From: Geobacteraceae bacterium | GTDB taxonomy: Bacteria; Desulfobacterota; Desulfuromonadia; Geobacterales; Pseudopelobacteraceae | Direction of reading: 5' to 3' | DNA length: 32,657 bases | NCBI GenBank assembly: GCA_025355965.1 | Contig: JANXYR010000009.1 | Coordinates: 1 to 32,657, forward strand | Shown here: positions 7,727 through 16,252 of the stretch, piece by piece | Position numbering within the stretch: the stretch's first letter is position 1 | Layout: each line of letters begins with the position of its first letter | Made by a program: the position numbers and the translations under genes | The notes under the pieces: model-generated | Seen by the model: the letters and a program-made list of their open reading frames with translations, nothing else | What the model was told of the DNA's origin: nothing | Databases searched by the model: none

Positions 7727-9634
7727 ATGGAAAAATGGTCCATCAATGAATCTGCCAAGATTTACAATATCGACAATTGGGGTTCCGACTTGTTCTCGAT
7801 CAATAAAAAAGGGAATATGTGTGTACATCCCTCGTCAAATTCCAAGCAATCCATAGACTTGCGTGACCTTGTAAATGACCTGATCAAGCGCAAGATCAAA
7901 CCACCCATCCTGCTTCGTTTCATGGACGTGCTGCAGGGTCGCATCGCCTCGATCAACCGGGTCTTTAAAAGTGCTATTCAGGAAAATGATTATCCTGCCA
8001 AATACCAGACCTTCTACCCGATCAAGGTCAACCAGCAGCGCCAGGTTGTGGAAGCAATCGCAGGCTACGGAAAACGCTACAACATCGGTCTCGAAGTCGG
8101 CTCAAAGCCGGAACTGGTAGCCGGTATTTCGATCTCCAGCGGCAACAACCTGCCGATTATTTGCAATGGTTACAAAGATGCCGAATACATCGAAACGGTT
8201 CTTTATGCGACCAAAATTGGCTTCGATATTACGTTGGTAGTGGAGAAGTTGTTTGAACTGGAAAAAATCATCGAGATTTCCAAGAAAACCGGCATAACAC
8301 CCAAACTGGGTATCCGGGTCAAGCTCTCCTCCAAGGGAACAGGAAAATGGGCAACCTCTGGCGGTGAGGATGCCAAGTTCGGCCTGCGCATGTCGGAAAT
8401 CATCGCCGCCATCCGTATGCTTGAAGTCGAGGGAATGCTTGACACTATCAAACTGCTGCACTCACACATCGGCAGTCAGGTCACCAAGATAGACAAGATC
8501 AAGACCGCACTGATCGAGGTTGCCCGCGTCTATACCGAAATGAGAAAACTTGGTGTCGGAATCGAGTATCTCGACATCGGCGGGGGTTTGGGGGTCGATT
8601 ACGACGGCTCCAAATCGAGCTATTTCTCCAGCGTTAACTATACCATTGAAGAGTATGCCAACGACGTCATCTACCAGATCAAAAACATCTGCGACGAAGC
8701 TGGAGTTGAATGCCCCAACATTATCTCCGAATCCGGGCGGGCGACAGTAGCTCACTACTCGGTACTGGTCACCAACGTCCTCAACACTAACACCCAGCAT
8801 CTGATGCCTGATTTTGAGGAGATCCTGGCGACAACTGAAAAAGTAGCGCCGACCGTAAAAAAACTGACGGATATATACAAAAGTATTGACCGTTACTCCT
8901 TGAGAGAGGACTACCACGATACGTTACAGTTGATCAATGAAGCGGTGAGCCTCTTCAATCTGGGATACCTGACGCTCAACGACCGGGCTATCGCCGAGTG
9001 GCTCTATTCTAAAATCATCAAAAAGATAAACAGCATCGTCGAGAAGATAAAGCCGATCCCGGAGGAGCTGCAAAACTTCCAGCTCTCCATGCGGCAGACC
9101 TACTTTGCCAACTTTTCCCTGTTCCAGTCGATACCAGACTCCTGGGCCATTGACCAACTCTTCCCGATTGTTCCGTTGCAACGGCTCAACCATAAACCGG
9201 ATATCATGGCTTCAATTGCCGACATCACCTGTGACTCTGACGGCGAGATAACAAGCTTTGTCGGCGAAAACGGACGTTCTAAATTCCTGCCGCTGCATAA
9301 AATAAAAAAAGACGAGGATTATTACATCGGGTTTTTCCTGATCGGCGCATATCAGGAAATTCTCGGAGATCTGCACAACCTGTTTGGCGACACCAACGCC
9401 GTCCATATCACCTTCAACAAAAAGACCGGCTACATGATCGACACCGTCATCAACGGCGACGCCACCTGGGAAACATTGAAATACGTACAGTACAAAGGGC
9501 CGGAGATCCTGAAACGAGTCAGGGACAATCTGGAGAAAAACGTGGCCTCAAAGAAGATATCGATCGAAGAGAGCAGTCACTTTATCGAACTGTTGGATAG
9601 AACATTGCTGGGCTATACCTATCTGGGGGAATAA
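7727..9634 (+). CDS. speA: Biosynthetic arginine decarboxylase
   Basis: PLP-dependent decarboxylase that converts arginine to agmatine, the first step to putrescine and spermidine. It belongs to the alanine-racemase-fold (Fold III) type. The PLP lysine is K100 in FYPIKVNQQ, and the HSHIGSQ and GGGLGVDY phosphate-binding segments follow. The 635-aa length is typical of SpeA. I chose the ATG at 7727, because GGGGAG (7713-7718) lies 8 nt upstream and the N-terminus (MEKWSINESAKIYNIDNWG) matches the family. An in-frame ATG at 7694 has no ribosome binding site and overlaps the transcription start region. The next gene begins 5 nt after the stop, so they are co-transcribed. No agmatinase or agmatine deiminase gene is in the window. 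Confidence 0.96.
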   Translation: MEKWSINESAKIYNIDNWGSDLFSINKKGNMCVHPSSNSKQSIDLRDLVNDLIKRKIKPPILLRFMDVLQGRIASINRVFKSAIQENDYPAKYQTFYPIKVNQQRQVVEAIAGYGKRYNIGLEVGSKPELVAGISISSGNNLPIICNGYKDAEYIETVLYATKIGFDITLVVEKLFELEKIIEISKKTGITPKLGIRVKLSSKGTGKWATSGGEDAKFGLRMSEIIAAIRMLEVEGMLDTIKLLHSHIGSQVTKIDKIKTALIEVARVYTEMRKLGVGIEYLDIGGGLGVDYDGSKSSYFSSVNYTIEEYANDVIYQIKNICDEAGVECPNIISESGRATVAHYSVLVTNVLNTNTQHLMPDFEEILATTEKVAPTVKKLTDIYKSIDRYSLREDYHDTLQLINEAVSLFNLGYLTLNDRAIAEWLYSKIIKKINSIVEKIKPIPEELQNFQLSMRQTYFANFSLFQSIPDSWAIDQLFPIVPLQRLNHKPDIMASIADITCDSDGEITSFVGENGRSKFLPLHKIKKDEDYYIGFFLIGAYQEILGDLHNLFGDTNAVHITFNKKTGYMIDTVINGDATWETLKYVQYKGPEILKRVRDNLEKNVASKKISIEESSHFIELLDRTLLGYTYLGE

Positions 9635-9639
9635 TATTT

Positions 9640-10836
9640 ATGAGCAAAGTCCTTATCATCGGAGCCGGAGGCGTCGGCCAGGTTGTCACCCACAAATGCG
9701 CCCAGCGGCGCGACATCTTCAGCGAGATAACCCTTGCGTCGCGCACCAAATCCAAGTGTGATAACATTGCAGCACAGTTGGGTGGCAGCATAAAGACCGC
9801 ACAAGTTGATGCCGATAACGTTCCCGAGCTGGCCGCCCTGATCAGACAGGTGCAACCCAAGCTGGTGATCAACGTGGCGCTCCCTTATCAGGATCTGCAC
9901 ATTATGGACGCCTGCCTGGAAACCGGTGTGGATTACCTCGACACGGCCAACTACGAACCGCTCGACACCGCAAAATTCGAGTATTCATGGCAATGGGACT
10001 ATCAGGAACGTTTCCGCGAAAAAGGGCTGATGGCACTGCTCGGTTCCGGCTTTGATCCGGGTGTCACCAACGTCTACACCGCCTTGGCCGCCAAAAAATA
10101 TCTGGACGTGGTGGAAGAGCTCGACATTATCGACGCCAACGCCGGAAGCCATGGGCAGCCGTTTGCCACCAACTTCAACCCGGAGATCAACATCCGCGAA
10201 GTGACCGCCACCTGCCGCCACTGGGAGAACGGCGAGTTTGTCGAATCACCGCCGCTCTCCACCAAACGGGTGTTCGACTTCCCGGAAGGGATCGGGCCGA
10301 TGAACTGCTACCGCCTCTACCACGAGGAGATGGAGTCGCTGGTCAAGCATATTCCGACAATCAAGAAGGCACAGTTCTGGATGACCTTTTCAGACAATTA
10401 CCTGAAACATCTGGAAGTACTGCAGAACGTCGGCATGACCCGCATCGACGAGGTGGAGTTTAACGGCCAGAAAATCGTACCGATCCAGTTTCTGAAAGCA
10501 CTGCTCCCTGACCCAGGTTCCCTTGGACCGCTGACCAAGGGGAAAACCTGCATCGGCGTCATAGCCCGTGGAATCAAGGACGGCCAGCATAAGCAGGTTT
10601 ACATCTACAACATCTGCGACCATGAAGCGTGCTACAAAGAGGTTCAGTCCCAGGCGATCAGTTACACCACCGGTGTTCCAGCCGTAGTCGGTGCTATCAT
10701 GATGCTGACCCGCAAGTGGCATGCGCCAGGTGTCTTTAATATGGAGCAGTTCGATCCTGAGCTGTTCCTGGACGTATTGGGGCCAATGGGGCTACCGACA
10801 GTCGTCGTTGATGGCGGTGAGTGGCCGGAACTTTAA
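9640..10836 (+). CDS. Carboxyspermidine/carboxynorspermidine dehydrogenase (saccharopine dehydrogenase family)
   Basis: NAD(P)H-dependent enzyme that condenses aspartate semialdehyde with putrescine (or diaminopropane) to carboxyspermidine (or carboxynorspermidine). It starts with a Rossmann fold, VLIIGAGGVGQVV, followed by a saccharopine-reductase-type catalytic domain containing GSGFDPGVTN. Its 398-aa length fits. The family alone would permit a lysine-pathway saccharopine reductase, but the position between speA and nspC points firmly to the alternative spermidine pathway known from Vibrio and many other bacteria. GGGGGA in the end of speA supplies the ribosome binding site. The next gene follows after 24 nt. 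Confidence 0.92.
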   Translation: MSKVLIIGAGGVGQVVTHKCAQRRDIFSEITLASRTKSKCDNIAAQLGGSIKTAQVDADNVPELAALIRQVQPKLVINVALPYQDLHIMDACLETGVDYLDTANYEPLDTAKFEYSWQWDYQERFREKGLMALLGSGFDPGVTNVYTALAAKKYLDVVEELDIIDANAGSHGQPFATNFNPEINIREVTATCRHWENGEFVESPPLSTKRVFDFPEGIGPMNCYRLYHEEMESLVKHIPTIKKAQFWMTFSDNYLKHLEVLQNVGMTRIDEVEFNGQKIVPIQFLKALLPDPGSLGPLTKGKTCIGVIARGIKDGQHKQVYIYNICDHEACYKEVQSQAISYTTGVPAVVGAIMMLTRKWHAPGVFNMEQFDPELFLDVLGPMGLPTVVVDGGEWPEL

Positions 10837-10860
10837 ATCATCTCAACGACCCTGACCTCA

Positions 10861-13410
10861 ATGACAAAAGAATCTGGAACGCTCTCAAAAAGCGATACTA
10901 ACGCCAATCAAGCGGCTCTACGACATAGCTTGCGCAGCCAATGGCTGGTATTGGCCCTTGCTCTGGTCATTCTCGCTGGCGTCATCGGCTACCAGAGCTT
11001 CACCACCCATCGTGACATCACAAATCAGGAGCACCTCCACCTACAGACCCAGACACGGGTCATTGCCTTAAATATTGAACGACAACTTGAAGCGACAAAT
11101 CTGGCACTGATCTCCGTTATAAAAGACATAGTCAATCTGCGCCCACACGAAGACATGAAATTGATTAACCGTCGTTTGCAGGCATTGGCGGATGCCATGC
11201 CCGGTATCCGTACCATGTTTGTGCTCGACGCTGAGGGGAATATGATCGCCTCAAACCGGGAAGAGCTTATCGGCAGAAACTTCCGTACCCGCGAATATTT
11301 TTCAACCCCAATAAAGGACAATAATCCTTCGACATTATACGTATCGCCTCCATTCAAAACCGTACTCGGATCATTCCTCCTCAATGTTTCACGTGTCATC
11401 CCGACATCAAACGGCAGCTTTAACGGCATCGTCTCCGCCGCGCTTGATCCGGACCACTTCCAAGTTCTACTCAATTCCGTACTCTATGCCCCAGATATGT
11501 GGAGCGCCATCAACCATGGTGACGGTATCCGCTTTATGACCGTTCCGGATCAGGGTGGACAGCCTGGGAGAAATCTGGCACTACCCGGCACCTTCTATAC
11601 ACGTCATCGGGAAAGCAACCAACTCGAAAGTGTGCTGACCGGAAAATCCCCCAGCTACAATTCTGAACGTGTTATGGCGCTGCGTACCGTCCAACCGCAA
11701 AAACTGACGCTGGACAAACCGCTTTATGTTGCCTGCAGCAGGGACTATGCAACCCTCTACGAAATCTGGCGCAACAACACCCTCAAACAAGCAGTTGCTT
11801 TTGTTTTGATCAGCGCCGCTGCCTGTTTCGGCCTAATACTACTCCAGCGACGACAAAGAGAAATGGCGTCTCTGGCGGCACGCTCCCAGGATTTAATGAA
11901 CCTGCGTGCGGAAGAACGCTACGAACTGGGCGTCCGCTACCAAACACTGCAGTCAGTGGCCCGTGACGGCATCCATATCATCGATCTGGACGGCAACCTG
12001 GTGGAATCTAATGCCGCCTTCCGGCAGATGCTGGGATACGAAACGACAGACAGCCTGAAACTGAACGTCGCTGACTGGGATGTCGGCATCCCCCTGAAGG
12101 AGTTGATTACAAAACTCCGGGAATTGATCCATAACCCAGCCACCTTCGAGACCAGACACCGCCGTTGTGACGGGACAATCTTCGATGTTGAAGTCAACGC
12201 CTGTGGTGTGCAACTCGGGGATAACTGGTACCTCTACGCCTCATCCCGCGACATATCCAAACGCAAGGAGATGGATGCCTCGCTACGGGAATCCCGGCAG
12301 CTTCAGGCCGATATTTTCGATTTCTTGCCTGATGCAACCTTTGTTGTCGACCTCGATAAGAAGGTTATTGCCTGGAACAGGGCGATGGAGGAGATGAGCG
12401 GCGTTGCCAAGGAGGAGATACTGGGACAGGGGGACCATGCCTACACCATCCCCTTCTACGGCGATCGGCGGAACCAGCTGCTTGACCTTATTGATACCGA
12501 TGACAACGAACTGAAGGCCAAATACCAGCAGGTTACCAGGCTTGGGGACCGCCTCTTCGGTGAAACCTTCTGCCCGGCGTTATTTAACGGCGTGGGGGCG
12601 CATGTCTGGGCCATTGTAGCCCCTTTGTACAACTCTGACGGGAAGAGAATCGGCGCTATTGAGTCGATCCGGGATATCACTTCCATTAAGAAAACCGAAG
12701 CTAACCTGGCCCGGTCAAATCGCGAACTGGAGCAGTTCGCCTATGTCGCATCTCACGACCTGCAAGAACCGCTGCGCAAAATTGCCGGTTTCACAGAGTT
12801 GCTCGCAAACCGCTACAAAGAAACCTTTGATGCAAAAGGCGAATCCTACATGACGTATATTGTTGACGGCGCCACGCGAATGAGCAGCCTGATCAACGAC
12901 CTGCTGAGCTACTCTCGGGTAATGCGAAGCAACAGTGAACTTGCAGAAACCGACTGTTCCAAGATACTCTCCAGAGTGTTGAGAGATCTGGAACTGGTTA
13001 TTAAGGAAACTAATGCTGAGATTACCTGCGGGCCGCTACCGGTCATCCAGGCAAACCAGAGCCAGCTTGGGCAACTATTTCAAAACCTGATCGGCAACGC
13101 CATCAAATACCGTGGTGTTGCAGCACCCAAGGTAACCATCAACGCAGTCCAACAGCGCAACAACTGGCTCTTCTCGGTTGCCGATAACGGCATCGGCATA
13201 GCTCCGGAGTTTTACGAACGGATCTTTACGATCTTTCAGCGCCTGCATACCAGGACGGAATATCCCGGCACCGGAATCGGCCTGGCGGTTTGCCAGAAGA
13301 TCGTCGAACGCCACGGCGGCAAAATCTGGGTTGAATCCAAGATTGGCAGAGGCTCAGTCTTCTTTTTTACGATACCATTAACAATAAAAGAATTGGAGAT
13401 GATTAGATGA
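10861..13410 (+). CDS. Membrane sensor histidine kinase, Cache-PAS-PAS-HisKA-HATPase
   Basis: Inner-membrane sensor kinase of 849 aa. Transmembrane helix 1 (about 27-45) and helix 2 (about 309-328) flank a roughly 260-residue periplasmic region with double-Cache features (FVLDAEGNMIASN, then TREYF). Two cytoplasmic PAS domains follow (about 355-470 and 478-612). The HisKA box has phospho-acceptor His632 in YVASHDLQEPLRKI, the style often seen in phytochrome-like kinases. The ATPase has an N-box (NLIGNAIKY), VADNGIGI and GTGIGLAVC. The ATG at 10861 lacks a clear ribosome binding site, so coupling to the upstream gene is possible. Its end overlaps the next gene as ATGA. The ligand is unknown. 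Sitting inside a polyamine operon, an amine or arginine signal is a fair guess but not shown. Confidence 0.92.
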   Translation: MTKESGTLSKSDTNANQAALRHSLRSQWLVLALALVILAGVIGYQSFTTHRDITNQEHLHLQTQTRVIALNIERQLEATNLALISVIKDIVNLRPHEDMKLINRRLQALADAMPGIRTMFVLDAEGNMIASNREELIGRNFRTREYFSTPIKDNNPSTLYVSPPFKTVLGSFLLNVSRVIPTSNGSFNGIVSAALDPDHFQVLLNSVLYAPDMWSAINHGDGIRFMTVPDQGGQPGRNLALPGTFYTRHRESNQLESVLTGKSPSYNSERVMALRTVQPQKLTLDKPLYVACSRDYATLYEIWRNNTLKQAVAFVLISAAACFGLILLQRRQREMASLAARSQDLMNLRAEERYELGVRYQTLQSVARDGIHIIDLDGNLVESNAAFRQMLGYETTDSLKLNVADWDVGIPLKELITKLRELIHNPATFETRHRRCDGTIFDVEVNACGVQLGDNWYLYASSRDISKRKEMDASLRESRQLQADIFDFLPDATFVVDLDKKVIAWNRAMEEMSGVAKEEILGQGDHAYTIPFYGDRRNQLLDLIDTDDNELKAKYQQVTRLGDRLFGETFCPALFNGVGAHVWAIVAPLYNSDGKRIGAIESIRDITSIKKTEANLARSNRELEQFAYVASHDLQEPLRKIAGFTELLANRYKETFDAKGESYMTYIVDGATRMSSLINDLLSYSRVMRSNSELAETDCSKILSRVLRDLELVIKETNAEITCGPLPVIQANQSQLGQLFQNLIGNAIKYRGVAAPKVTINAVQQRNNWLFSVADNGIGIAPEFYERIFTIFQRLHTRTEYPGTGIGLAVCQKIVERHGGKIWVESKIGRGSVFFFTIPLTIKELEMIR

Positions 13411-14315
13411 GTAATAATTCTATGCATACCATCTTGCTGATTGAGGATGACCCCGGTGATACACTGCTGATTAAAGAGATGCTTGAACAACAGGAATGCA
13501 AGGCGAGCCTTGCCACTGTCGAACGGCTTTCCGAAGGTATTAACTATCTGCAGCAGAATGCTTGTGATGTTGTTCTGCTCGACATGAATCTGCCGGACAG
13601 CAGCGGGCTTTCCACCATGACCCGCCTGCTGGATGCCGCGCCTGACATACCGATCATTGTCCTGACCGGCCTCTCTGATGAATCCTTTGGTACTGATGCG
13701 GTCAAGTCAGGGGCACAGGATTACCTTATAAAGGGAGATCTTGACGGAAGGATTTTGAAGCGCTCCATGTTTTATGCCGTTGAACGCAAAAAACTGGAGA
13801 TCACCCTGAAACAGACCAGAGACCTGTTTGAACGCCAGGCACGCATTGACTATCTGACCGAGATTTACAACCGACTTATGTTCAGTGAACTGCTAGAGGC
13901 TGAAATGCAGCGATCCAGGAGGTATGGTTCCGAACTGTCGCTGATCATGTTTGATCTGGACCACTTCAAGAAGATCAATGACACCTACAGCCACACTATG
14001 GGTGATCATGTATTAAAAGAGGTCGCCCAGCTTGTATCCGACAGCATTCGGGCCCATGACATATTTGCACGCTGGGGTGGAGAAGAATTCATGGTGCTTA
14101 TTCCCAAAACAGACCAAAGCCAGGCCAATATTTTGGCTGAAAAGCTGCGGAGTTTATTAGGGAGCCATGATTTCAGCGACGGTTTGCATGTTACCGCCAG
14201 TTTCGGCGTAACCCAGTTCAAGGTGGCTGACCATGCCGATTCCTTTACCGCCCGATCAGATGAAGCCATGTATCTGGCAAAGAAAAATGGTAGAAACCGG
14301 ATAGAAACGCTGTAA
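13407..14315 (+). CDS. Response regulator with diguanylate cyclase output (REC-GGDEF)
   Basis: Cytoplasmic response regulator of 302 aa that should make c-di-GMP when phosphorylated. The receiver domain (1-125) has the acidic pocket E13/D14/D15 and phospho-acceptor D59 in VVLLDMNLP. A coiled linker leads to the GGDEF domain (about 145-302) with an intact active site GGEEF at 224-228. An inhibitory RxxD site, RAHD (215-218), lies five residues before it, so product feedback inhibition is expected. DLDHFKKIND and YLAKKNGRN are further family marks. The start overlaps the kinase stop by 4 nt, which makes the kinase its most likely phosphodonor. This ties a c-di-GMP output to the polyamine gene cluster. 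Confidence 0.95.
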   Translation: MSNNSMHTILLIEDDPGDTLLIKEMLEQQECKASLATVERLSEGINYLQQNACDVVLLDMNLPDSSGLSTMTRLLDAAPDIPIIVLTGLSDESFGTDAVKSGAQDYLIKGDLDGRILKRSMFYAVERKKLEITLKQTRDLFERQARIDYLTEIYNRLMFSELLEAEMQRSRRYGSELSLIMFDLDHFKKINDTYSHTMGDHVLKEVAQLVSDSIRAHDIFARWGGEEFMVLIPKTDQSQANILAEKLRSLLGSHDFSDGLHVTASFGVTQFKVADHADSFTARSDEAMYLAKKNGRNRIETL

Positions 14316-14362
14316 AGGAATGATTTGCGCGAGTACATCACGTTGACCAGAGGCGTTTTCCC

Positions 14363-14803
14363 ATGAATGGAAAAAAAGTTATGGACATACTACTGGTAGA
14401 AGATGATGCAGGTGACGTCGAACTGACCCGTGAAGGTTTTGCTGCAGGAAAAATGTTCGTAAATCTGCATACGGTTGATGACGGTATCAAGGCACTGCGT
14501 TTTTTGAGGCACGAGGAGCCGTATGCCAATGCTGTTCGACCTGACATTATTCTGCTTGATCTGAATATGCCACGAATGGATGGCAGGGAAACTCTGAAAG
14601 AGATCAAGACTGACGAATGCCTTAGAAGTATCCCGATCGTCGTGCTGACCACCTCTGAATCCAACGCCGACATCTTCAAAAGTTACGATCTGGGTGCTAA
14701 CTGTTACATCTCAAAGCCGGTTGGCTTTGATGAATTTCTGAAGGTAGTCCAATCGCTTGAAGATTTCTGGTTTAGCGTCGTAAAATTGCCGCCAAAGGAT
14801 TAG
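14363..14803 (+). CDS. Single-domain response regulator, Rcp1-like
   Basis: A stand-alone receiver domain of 146 aa with no output domain. The phospho-acceptor is D66 in IILLDLNMP, with the acidic pair in LLVEDDAGD, T/S at VVLTTSE and the conserved lysine in YISKPVG. It resembles the Rcp1 family that partners kinases of the DLQEPLR type, such as the one encoded two genes upstream. The start at 14363 has GAGG about 9 nt upstream. A second in-frame ATG at 14381 has no better site. It lies 47 nt after the cyclase gene and only 8 nt before nspC, so the three signalling genes are embedded in the polyamine operon. It could act as a phosphate sink or relay, or through protein binding. Confidence 0.93.
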   Translation: MNGKKVMDILLVEDDAGDVELTREGFAAGKMFVNLHTVDDGIKALRFLRHEEPYANAVRPDIILLDLNMPRMDGRETLKEIKTDECLRSIPIVVLTTSESNADIFKSYDLGANCYISKPVGFDEFLKVVQSLEDFWFSVVKLPPKD

Positions 14804-14811
14804 TAATAGAG

Positions 14812-15960
14812 ATGATCGACATCAATAAAATTCTTCAGTTAGCCCCCTCTCCTTCCTACGTGGTGGATCTGGGGCGTCTGCGTCACAATCTGGCCATTCT
14901 GGATGACGTACAAAAGCGTAGCGGCGCCAAAATCCTGCTGGCAATGAAGGCCTTTTCAATGTGGAGCGTCTTCCCGCTCATCAGCCAGATACTACAGGGT
15001 GTTTGTGCCAGTTCACCTTGGGAAGCACGTTTGGGAAAGGAAGAGTTCGGGCGTGAGGTGCACAGCTTCGCCGCAGCCTTCAAGGAGAGCGACGTGGTTG
15101 AACTGCTGCGCATCTCCAACCATCTGGTTTTCAACTCCTTTGACCAACTGGAACGTTTCCGTCCGTTGTGGGAAAAGGAAAAGGGGCGCGTCTCCATCGG
15201 ACTGCGCGTCAATCCGGAACATTCAGAGGGGCATACCGAGATCTACAACCCCTGCGCTCCCAATTCGCGCCTCGGCATTCCTCGTAAGGAGTTTGAAGGG
15301 AGATCCCTGGGAGGAGTCGAAGGGCTGCACTTCCACACCCTCTGTGAACAGCTTTTTGAACCGTTGGAGCGAACCGCCAAGGCTTTCGAGGAAAAGTTCG
15401 GTGCATTTTTGCCGCAGATGAAATGGATCAATTTTGGCGGTGGTCATCACATCACCCGTGAAGGGTACGATATTAACGGACTAGTGGAAATGGTCCGCTA
15501 TTTCAAAGATAAATATGATGTTGAAGTCTATCTCGAACCGGGCGAGGCTGTCGCCATCGGCACCGGTATCCTTGTCGGCGAGGTGCTGGATGTGGTAAAT
15601 AATGGCATGGATATCGCCATCCTGGATATTTCAGCCACCTGCCACATGCCGGATATCCTGGAGATGCCCTATCGACCCGACATCAAGTACGGCTTTGGCC
15701 CCGGCGAAAAAGCCCATAATTATCGACTCGGGGGGCCATCCTGCTTGGCGGGAGATGTAATCGGCGACTGGTCATTCGAAAAGCCACTTCACCCCGGTGA
15801 CAGGCTGGCTTTTGAGGACATGGCTCACTATACAATGGTAAAGACTACCACCTTCAACGGCATCCAGCACCCGCATATCTGCACTTTCGAACCTGATACG
15901 GAAGAGCTAAAGGTAGTCCGCAGCTTTGGCTACGAAGATTTTAAAAGTAAATTATCTTAA
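14812..15960 (+). CDS. nspC: Carboxynorspermidine/carboxyspermidine decarboxylase
   Basis: PLP-dependent Fold III decarboxylase that turns carboxyspermidine into spermidine (or carboxynorspermidine into norspermidine), the last step of the alternative pathway. The PLP lysine is K46 in LLAMKAFSMW. GLHFHTLCEQ, NFGGGHHITR and YLEPGEAV are typical family segments, and the FEDMAHYTMVK region supplies the substrate-side residues. The 382-aa length is standard. The ribosome binding site is weak (AGAG before the ATG), which suggests coupling to the receiver gene ending 8 nt upstream. With speA and the dehydrogenase it completes the pathway except for agmatine to putrescine. Confidence 0.95.
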   Translation: MIDINKILQLAPSPSYVVDLGRLRHNLAILDDVQKRSGAKILLAMKAFSMWSVFPLISQILQGVCASSPWEARLGKEEFGREVHSFAAAFKESDVVELLRISNHLVFNSFDQLERFRPLWEKEKGRVSIGLRVNPEHSEGHTEIYNPCAPNSRLGIPRKEFEGRSLGGVEGLHFHTLCEQLFEPLERTAKAFEEKFGAFLPQMKWINFGGGHHITREGYDINGLVEMVRYFKDKYDVEVYLEPGEAVAIGTGILVGEVLDVVNNGMDIAILDISATCHMPDILEMPYRPDIKYGFGPGEKAHNYRLGGPSCLAGDVIGDWSFEKPLHPGDRLAFEDMAHYTMVKTTTFNGIQHPHICTFEPDTEELKVVRSFGYEDFKSKLS

Positions 15961-15965
15961 AGACA

Positions 15966-15987
15966 GGGCAACCACATGGGGTTGCCC
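15966..15987. repeat. REP-like palindrome
   Basis: GGGCAACC (15966-15973) and GGTTGCCC (15980-15987) form a perfect 8-bp stem with a 6-nt loop, followed by CTAC. It starts 6 nt after the nspC stop and ends 16 nt before the next start. Elements of the pattern GTAGGGGC...GCCCCTAC are, from memory, dispersed in many genomes. No T-run follows, so it is more likely a repeat than an intrinsic terminator. Confidence 0.5.
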
Positions 15988-16003
15988 CTACAAGGAAACA
16001 ACT

Positions 16004-16213
16004 ATGTCAATAAACACAAGAATTTGGATGACCGGCTCACTGGACTGGTTCGGCTTCATCGGAGAAGAGGAAATGTTTCTGGGACATCGCTCTTTTCCCA
16101 ATCCTCCGGAAGAAGGAGATGCCTGGACCACTGAGGTTGGAGATATGTTCAAGATTATTGACGGTGAAATAACGCATTTAGGCAAAACAGATCCGCCAAA
16201 GAAATATTGGTAA
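16004..16213 (+). CDS. Small conserved-looking hypothetical protein, 69 aa
   Basis: I do not recognise a family. The protein is acidic, soluble and aromatic-rich (four Trp), with no signal peptide or membrane segment, and ends in PPKKYW. The start is well supported: AAGGAA (15992-15997) lies 6 nt before the ATG. A longer in-frame reading from 15926 would run through the nspC end and the palindrome and is rejected. It follows nspC by 43 nt across the REP-like element and precedes priA by 39 nt. Codon use looks like its neighbours. Real expression is likely from the ribosome binding site, but the role is unknown. Confidence 0.7.
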   Translation: MSINTRIWMTGSLDWFGFIGEEEMFLGHRSFPNPPEEGDAWTTEVGDMFKIIDGEITHLGKTDPPKKYW

Positions 16214-16252
16214 CAGCTATCAATGCTTTTCTGCACGACAGCTTTTCACCAA

